From Okapia johnstoni (lineage: Eukaryota > Chordata > Mammalia > Artiodactyla > Giraffidae), in assembly GCA_024291935.2 (NCBI GenBank), contig CM044317.1:17506230-17570229 (forward strand): a stretch of DNA of 64,000 nucleotides. Reading direction: 5' to 3'. The position numbers and the translations under genes are program-made. This document shows positions 57,497 through 64,000 of this stretch, one piece after another. The notes beneath the pieces were generated by a model that was not told where the DNA came from, searched no databases, and saw only the letters and a program-made list of their open reading frames with translations. How positions within the stretch are numbered: position 1 is the first letter of the stretch; each line of letters starts with the position of its first letter.

Positions 57497-57531
57497 AAAA
57501 TACATCCTAAAAAAAAAAAAAAATACATCCT
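57497..57531 (+). mobile_element. Poly(A)-only insertion with TSD
   Basis: tacatcct at 57501-57508 and 57524-57531 flanks a run of 15 A. The preceding AAAA allows a TSD of up to 12 bp (aaaatacatcct). No other sequence lies between the copies. Confidence 0.7.
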
Positions 57532-57651
57532 GATGGTGTTCCAATGTGTTTACAACTCTTAAGGAAGAAAACAAATTGCAGAGGCCTTAAGAATAAAAGA
57601 AACTTGTAAATTTCATTTTGGGGGGCAGGTTAGGCCAAATGATCAGAGAAA

Positions 57652-57654
<3 letters not shown>

Positions 57655-57696
<42 letters not shown>
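57655..57696. repeat. (TG)21 microsatellite
   Basis: 42 bp of uninterrupted TG, likely polymorphic. Confidence 0.97.
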
Positions 57697-57697
<1 letters not shown>

Positions 57698-59795
57698 CAA
57701 AGAAAATTATCATTAGGGTCACTATACAGTTCCCTAGGCGTCTAAATGGCTTGAAAGAACGACTCTTCTAATAATGAGGATAAAGCAGAAAGAGGGAGAT
57801 GGTGAGCAAACGATCGATGAGCACTGCCGCTGTGCAATATTAAGGTCTTTTCGATAAATCCTATAGATCAGGGCAGCTCCCAGGTTGGAAGGTCATGATT
57901 CAGACGGCCAGAGGAACTGCTGTGTCAACTTTAAATGATATCTCCTTGCTACAGGGCCAAGAGGAGGCGGCCTTTAAAGAAAAATACCAACTATCACTAA
58001 TGCCCTCTGTGCTTATATCACCCGCTTCTCTCTTTTTGACAGTAAGGATGTGAAGATGAGAGAATCTAATCTGTACAAAGTTGACTGGCAAATGAGAAGA
58101 CCTTCCAAGGGCTGCAGCAGAAATAGGGGAGATGTGGGTCTCTTTGGGGGCAACTGCAATCAAATTCATGTCCATCCTGCTATTGCGTCATGCATTCCAG
58201 AGCACCTCCTTTTTCAGGCAATCAAGACTCTGCCCTCCTCTCCACTTTGGAGGGAAATCCACTTATGGGAATGAATTGCTGATAATCAGAAAATTTTTCT
58301 AAATGTAAAAGTTAATATTATATGGTGCCTATGGACAGAGACTGGGGAAGTAGCGTTTATTTTTTTTAGGGTGTTGAGGTGATAAGACAATTTGTCTTTA
58401 TATTTTCTATTTCCATCGATACAGCTATAATATTGTTTAAACCATATATGCAGAAATTGGGAGGGCTAATTTGGTATAGTATAAATTGATTTGCAACAGC
58501 ATAACTTCCACACATTTTTCTCCATACGCAAAAATGTCCCTATTCTATGTGTTCCCTGGGATCACCGGCGGGAAGGATCTGAATTTCTGACAGTCTTAAA
58601 CGTGACAGCAGCCTTTTAGCATGCAGACGAGTACAGTAATTTGGCAGCAAACTCAAGACTCATGCTCACCAGACTGGTAGATCGGAAATAAATCACAGAT
58701 GTCACACACATGCTCTCTTAGAAGGGAGAGAATTGATAAGGTGCCAAAGCCCATCACACCCACACCGTTCTCGTTCCAATTGATAGAATCTCTCACCCTT
58801 GAAATTCTGACAAGTACTATTAGAGAAAGAGACTCTAACTCATCTCTCTTCCTGACTCTTTATCCATCTTTCCAAACAGTTTCTATCTGAGCTCAGTCTC
58901 AGGCTCATTTAATTATGACATCTGAATCAACACTCCATACAAGACCCAGCCTATACCAGCTTACTTGGCAGCTTCCAATATCCATGACAGCCTTTCTGAA
59001 AATGTTCATCTCATTTTGAAAAGAAGGTATCCAGCTTAACATTAGGTATCTTTAGCTATTTTTAATTTTTGAAACTAGTTGTTACTTACAGGCCTAACAA
59101 GATTGAACACATATTTTCAAAAAAATTGTATTGCATATTCTGAATTCATTTTTTTCTGTCTCTGAAATGCTAAGCAACAGACTACAAAAATGGAAATGAA
59201 GTCAATAGCAATTTAAATAAATTACAAGCTAGTAACAACCTGCTCTGGTGATGTTTTAACTGAAACATATTAACTGCAAAAATATCAGGATGCCTTAGAA
59301 TATCTCAGAGACCCCATTTTGATACTGTTGTAGATTTGTCAATATATGCATATAAAAGGAACATAGCATGAGGGAGGTGTAGAAAAATAAAAAACATTGC
59401 ATAAAAATGATGTGCTAAATTTGGAGCCTGATTTGGTGAAGTAAACATGATCAGCTTACATGAATCGATGTTCTTTCAACACAGAATGTATATCTAAAGA
59501 GGATTTCTTGTTGAAAAGCTCTCTTAAAACATAATATATAGTTATGGTTATACACAAAGAGCATCTACAATGTCCTTAAATCAGAATAATTCACGTCTCA
59601 TCCCTGTAGATGAGATCTGTGAGTCTAGTACAAACTACCTAGATTCTCAGTTTCCTTGTCCATCAAATGTTTGTACAGGAGAGCCAAGAGTAATAAATAA
59701 ATCTTGAAGTTTGAAGATTCTGTGATTATTAGGACTTCTTAACTGTGTATGCTTAGGCCTTTAAAATACTCATTAAGGAATTTTTGGTCACTTGC
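57697..59795. other. Repeat-poor interval, candidate conserved non-coding sequence
   Basis: No SINE or LINE recognised in 2.1 kb. 57880-58280 has higher-complexity sequence (gctattgcgtcatgcattcc; ttggagggaaatccacttat) than its surroundings. Conservation cannot be judged from one sequence. Confidence 0.3.
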
Positions 59796-59895
59796 TACAA
59801 GGTATAGGCCTCTATGTTTCTATACTAGGCTTATACGGGTCTATAGTTATATAGGCCTATATGTAATAGGCCTCTATATAAGTCCATATGCTTTT

Positions 59896-60013
59896 CTTCC
59901 CCTTGGACTGTACTGCATGGCATATGAGATCTTAGTTCCTGATCAGGAATTGAACCCACAATCCTTGCATTGTAAGTATGGAGCCTTAACCACCGGACCA
60001 CCAGGGAAGTCCC
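59896..60013 (-). mobile_element. CHR-type SINE with 19-bp TSD
   Basis: ccttggactgtactgcatgg, cctgatcaggaattgaaccc, ccttaaccaccggaccacca, gggaagtcc. TSD tataagtccatatgctttt lies at 59877-59895 and 60014-60032. Confidence 0.9.
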
Positions 60014-60160
60014 TATAAGTCCATATGCTTTTAGGCCTGTATGTGTCTATACAGTATAGATTTCTAAGAGTCTAAAAGTTATAGCCAGTATATGTCCACA
60101 AAGTGTAGGGCCATGTGTCTATAAGGTATAAAGCTCTGCATTTATAAGATATAGGCCTCT

Positions 60161-60388
60161 GTGTGCATGCATGCTAAGTCGCTTTAGTCATATCCGACTC
60201 TTTGAGACCCAATGGACTGTTGTCTGCCAGGCTCCTCTGTCCATGGGATTCTCCAGACAAAGACAGCGGAGTGAGTTGTCATGCCCTCCTCCAGGGGATC
60301 TTCCTGACCCAGGGAGAGAACCCTCATCTCTTATTTCTCCTGCATTGGCAGGTGGATTTTTAACCACTAGAGCCATCGGGGAAGCCTT
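60161..60388 (-). mobile_element. Bov-A2/Bov-tA SINE in the minisatellite
   Basis: gctaagtcgctttagtcata, tgtccatgggattctccaga, gcattggcaggtggattttt, agccatcggggaagcc. The flanks atataggcctct (60149-60160 and 60389-60400) may be a TSD or adjacent array units. Confidence 0.9.
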
Positions 60389-60510
60389 ATATAGGCCTCT
60401 ATATGTCTACAATATACTAAACTCTGTGTCTAGAAGATATGAGCCAATGTATGTCTATAACGCTTAGGCTTTGAGACATGTAAACAAGATATAGGTCTCA
60501 AATGTCTTGA

Positions 60511-62033
60511 AAATATCCACATGGGATCAAATAATTAGTTCCATTACCTTGATAAAATTCCTTCTAGTTTTTGAAAAAAAATCTGTAATTTTATCACGAG
60601 GAACAAAAGAGACACACAGACACCTATGCTCACACGTGTACTCATACACACCTACATAAAATGACCCATCGGAAGTCTTCAGGGAGAAGTCCATATAAAA
60701 TACAGACTTAAATCACAAGTAAGCTTCTCATGAGGAATTTTAAAAAGCGATCATAGGAAATCTTCTTAATGATGCTTTGGAAGCTGACACATCAATGTCA
60801 ATTGTTTGGTGACTATTTTTAATGCTCCTACAGAAAAGAAAAAGGACAAAGAACCGCTCTATTTTTCCCCTGAGAGTACTTAGCTTTACTGCCACTAGCG
60901 GGACTTAAATTCGTTAAGCCTGGCATTGTCCTAGAGGAGAAATAGCCATTATGATCTGTTGCCTTTGGGAATGATGGGTGATTGATGAGAGCTCACACAT
61001 TCTCATGAAAGAACTCAGGCCTGATACAACTTAACAGACGCCCCAAACAATAATATTAATAGTTTACATTTATTATTGTCACTACCTTTTCAAGCTACTT
61101 GACTAGATCACTGTTGTATATTAGGTACTAGAATGTTTTTTAAAGGATCTGGTACCCAGGTTCCAGCAGTTAACAAATACTGTCATTTTTATACTGTTTT
61201 ACTGTTATCAGCAGTCACTCTAAATACTGCAAGCACTTATGAATAACCAAGAATACAATTACATCTCATTTGCCATACATACACATGGTACTCTTTTATG
61301 AATCCTAAAAATATACTTCAAAACACCTCCTGAAATACCCTAAATATTTTTGGCTCATAGGAGAGAGCTGAAAAAGGTGGCAGAATTCTACTTTCCTACT
61401 TTTAAACTAACTTTTCACTCTTTACAGAGCATTCACCTTTTACATTTTCAAAGGGAAGGACAAGAGTTATCAAGGCCTGGCTTCTTAAACCTCGACTTAG
61501 GCAGTCCTAAAATATTACGCTGTGTTTAAGTAACTATTCTCCAAATAGTCTATAAATTCACTACAATACGTAACCTGTTAGGGGTTTAGGGGAACTGGAA
61601 AATCATCAGTTCTTATGGATAAGATCTGTTTTCTATTGCCTGCAAGTGACTTTGTGCCAATTGTGAAATTGCACTGCCAAAAATGTACCGTCTTAGGTTT
61701 CAGTAGTAAAAGTTCAGCCTTGAGAGCACTGGGGAAAGAGGTATTCACCAATGTGTTCCTGTCAGTCTATACCTGGAATAGTATATCCAGGGTGAGCTGG
61801 AGCAATTCCAGGCACAAATGTTGAGGGCAGCAGTGGCCTGGAAATGACCTTATTTCGAGAGAAGTGGGAATAAATGGGATACTTAGACTAGAAGAAGAAG
61901 ACATTACACATAACTTTACAAATATAGATCTGGAAAAGAGATTTTTGAGTTGCAAAGACTAAGACAATAGCCAATTGACTAAAGTTTAGGGACAAAGTCT
62001 GGATCAATGTATCCAATTACTTTCTCATATTCT
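60511..62033. other. Unique non-coding interval
   Basis: No gene or repeat supported. CAC-rich words at 60608-60655. 60890-61060 has a denser, non-repetitive texture. Confidence 0.4.
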
Positions 62034-62168
62034 ACTGTCCATGGGATTCTCCAGGCAAGAATACTGGAGAGGTTGCAATGTCCTCCTTCAGGAGATCTTC
62101 CTGACCCAGGGTTTGAACCCACGTCCCCTGTGTCTCCTGCATTGGCAGGTGGATTCTTTACCACTAGT
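62034..62168 (-). mobile_element. Bov-A2/Bov-tA SINE, 3' part missing
   Basis: actgtccatgggattctcca, ggcaagaatactggagaggt, gcattggcaggtggattctt, then taccactagtg. The segment with gtcgtgtccgactctttgc is absent. Confidence 0.82.
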
Positions 62169-62614
62169 GAAGTGCAACCTGGAAAGTGCAACCAAGTTGT
62201 GGTGGCATTTATTTTTTAACTCATCTCCAGAAACCCACTTCTCAGATAAGTCTAAAAATAAAGACTAAATTGAACAACTAAGATGAAATTTGGCTATAAG
62301 CCTTCATTTTTCTTGCATAATGTTTTAAAATTTCATTAAATTTTTTCAAGAAACTTGACTGGTTGAACATCCTTCTTTATCTCCTGACATCTCACCCTCA
62401 ATATACTAGGTTTACATATGATATGTGATTTAACCGATTCTTAACAAGTGTTTTAAAATATTGAAGAATTCATATTCTGAGATTCAAACTGAAAATTGGA
62501 AGTGAATGTGAATTAACAATCAGGACTATTGAATACCTTTAAAATAATAAGAAGAATCATTTGGATATAAATATCTATCTCAGTTGCCCTACGATGATTA
62601 TAGTTTTAAAAAAT
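62169..62614. other. Unique AT-rich interval
   Basis: Nothing recognised. Confidence 0.4.
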
Positions 62615-63445
62615 AAAACTAAAATAAGTGGTGGAGAAATTAAAACATTCTGGTGGGAGAACAATTTGATATTTCCTCAAAAAACTTAAACATAGGATCA
62701 CTACTCCTAGTTATATATATATGGGCTTCCCCAGTGGCTCAGCAGGTAAAAAATCCACCTGCAACACAGAAAACACAGGAGACATTGGTTCGATCCCTGG
62801 GTGGGGAAGATTCCCTGAAGAAAATGGCAACCCATTCCAGTATCCTTGCCTGAAAAATCCCATGCACAGAGGAACCTGGCCAGCTACAGTCCAAAGGGTC
62901 GCAAAGAGTTGGACAGGACTGAGTGTAAGCACAGATATACATACACAAAAGAATTAAAAACAGGGACTCAAATAAATACATGGACATGCATGTCCATAGC
63001 AGCATTATGCACAATAACTAAAGATTATAAGCCACATAAATGTCCAACAATGGATGAATAGATAAATAAATTATGGTTTATGCCTACAATGGAATATTAT
63101 TCAGCCACAGAAGGAATGAGGTAGTGATACATGCTATAACATGAATGAACCTTGAAAACACTACGCTAAGTAAAAGAAACCAGACACAAAATGCCACATG
63201 TTCTTTGATTCCATTTACATGAAATATCCAGAATAGATAAATTTATAGAAACAGAAGGCAGAATAGTGCTTACCAGGGCCTGGAAGGTGGGGGTAGGGAA
63301 GTAGGCAGTAACTGCTTAATGGATGTAGGTTTCCTTTTGGGGTGATGAAAATGTTTTGGAACAAGATAAAGGTGGCACTGAATTTCAAAATTGTTCACTT
63401 CAGAGTGGTTGGTTTTATATTATGTGAATTGTACCTTAATTAAAA
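62615..63445 (+). mobile_element. L1 3' end split by a SINE
   Basis: gaaattaaaacattctggtg, gatcactactcctagttata, then after the SINE agaattaaaaacagggactc, ccatagcagcattatgcaca, ggaatattattcagccacag, taccagggcctggaaggtgg, tttggggtgatgaaaatgtt, gtgaattgtaccttaattaa. This is the L1MB-like 3' UTR order. Confidence 0.8.
62721..62935 (+). mobile_element. Bov-tA SINE in L1
   Basis: gggcttccccagtggctcag, gattccctgaagaaaatggc, ccagtatccttgcctgaaaa, gagttggacaggactgagtg. L1 continues on both sides across TA-rich flanks. Confidence 0.88.
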
Positions 63446-63452
63446 AACATAT

Positions 63453-63759
63453 GAAAGTGAAAGTTGCTCAGTTGTGTCCAACTCTTTGCAATTCCCTGGA
63501 CTGTATAGTGCGTGGAATTCTCCAGGCCAGAATACTGGAGTGGGTAGCCTTTCCCTTCTTCAGGGGATCTTCCCAATCCAGGGATTAAACCCAGATCTCT
63601 TGCATTGCAGGTGGATTCTTTACCAGCTGAGCCTCCAGGGAAGCCCAAGAATACTGGAGTGGGTAACCTATCCCTTCTCCAGGGGATCTTCCCGACCAAG
63701 GAATTGAACTGGGGTCTCCTGCATTGCAGGCAGATTCTTTACCAGCTGAGCTACTAGGG
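63453..63759 (-). mobile_element. Bov-tA SINE with two tandem heads, TSD
   Basis: The reverse-complement SINE runs from gaaagtgaaagttgctcagt to the first head (gattctttaccagctgagcc; tccagggaagccc, near 63646). It then continues into aagaatactggagtgggtaa and a second head ending accagctgagctactaggga. TSD aaaaacatat lies at 63443-63452 and 63760-63769, so both heads arrived in one insertion. Confidence 0.88.
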
Positions 63760-63769
63760 AAAAACATAT

Positions 63770-64000
63770 AGACCAAATTAATTTTATGAATTCCTTTTGG
63801 GATAAAATACAAATGTCCTTAACTCTCAAGAACACAATAAACAAACAAAAAGTTGACCTCATCTTTCATGCTCAGTGACAGCTTCTGTTGCCTGGTTTTT
63901 AGATTATATTGTCCAGAAAGATTACTATGGCCCATTCATATCCATCCACCCATCAATCAGTCACACAGTTATTCAGCACTCACTCCTGACAGCCTGTGGC
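63770..64000. other. Unique non-coding interval
   Basis: Nothing recognised up to the window end. Confidence 0.4.

Larger units (their letters stand above)
59796..60510. repeat. Degenerate 23-27 bp minisatellite with AGGCCT core
   Basis: About 12-14 imperfect units resembling 'taggcctctatgtgtctata', e.g. at 59803 (tataggcctctatgtttcta), 59851, 59867, 60032 (taggcctgtatgtgtctata), 60150 and 60390 (tataggcctctatatgtcta). Two SINEs (59896-60013 and 60161-60388) interrupt the array, so it predates them. Not recognised as a named satellite. Confidence 0.75.

Noticed and set aside
59749..60018. 89-codon frame rich in Y, L, I
   Set aside because: It is translated minisatellite plus antisense CHR SINE.

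Overview
The window is nuclear DNA from a ruminant (Pecora: cattle, sheep, goat, deer and relatives). The diagnostic evidence is about thirty Bov-tA/Bov-A SINEs (tRNA-Glu-like head plus BovA body), several BovB (RTE-class) LINE copies, and CHR-type tRNA-Glu SINEs shared by ruminants and whales. These sit among older mammalian L1, L2, MIR, LTR-like and DNA-transposon relics. I found no convincing host protein-coding exon, tRNA, rRNA, CRISPR array or bacterial-type gene. The only real coding relics are dead BovB reverse-transcriptase fragments and decayed L1. The window reads as intergenic DNA or part of a large intron.

Layout. 0.1-5.3 kb: a BovB tail, then a long minus-strand L1 cut up by SINEs, a BovB tail and a solo-LTR-like element. 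5.3-13 kb: sparse old repeats (L2, MER2-like, L1), three SINE loci and an LTR-like element. 13-20 kb: a BovB tail, a 99-bp tandem duplication, MIRs, and an L1 tail split by a SINE head. 20.5-24.2 kb: a Russian doll, with a plus-strand L1 split by a minus-strand BovB that is itself split by a plus-strand BovB. 24-31 kb: mostly unique with SINEs. 31.8-34.7 kb: an L1 5'/ORF1 region split by a BovB whose 5' junction carries an inverted duplication of the flank. 35-44 kb: SINEs, a BovB tail, an LTR-like element, and a GC-richer interval at 41-42 kb. 44.2-45.0 kb: a BovB with an inverted 5' part. 45-60 kb: longest repeat-poor stretches, including a 240-280 bp direct duplication around a SINE fragment. 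59.8-60.5 kb: a degenerate AGGCCT-core minisatellite holding two SINEs. 62-64 kb: L1 tail and SINEs.

The most interesting content is mechanistic. Several insertions preserve unusual products of target-primed reverse transcription or break repair: an apparent twin-primed BovB, flank-derived sequence at two BovB 5' junctions, two homopolymer-only insertions with target-site duplications, and two 3'-truncated SINE heads between long direct host duplications. Repeat names come from recognised consensus-like motifs, not from a database search. Boundaries are good to a few bases where target-site duplications (TSDs) are given and to roughly 10-30 bases elsewhere.
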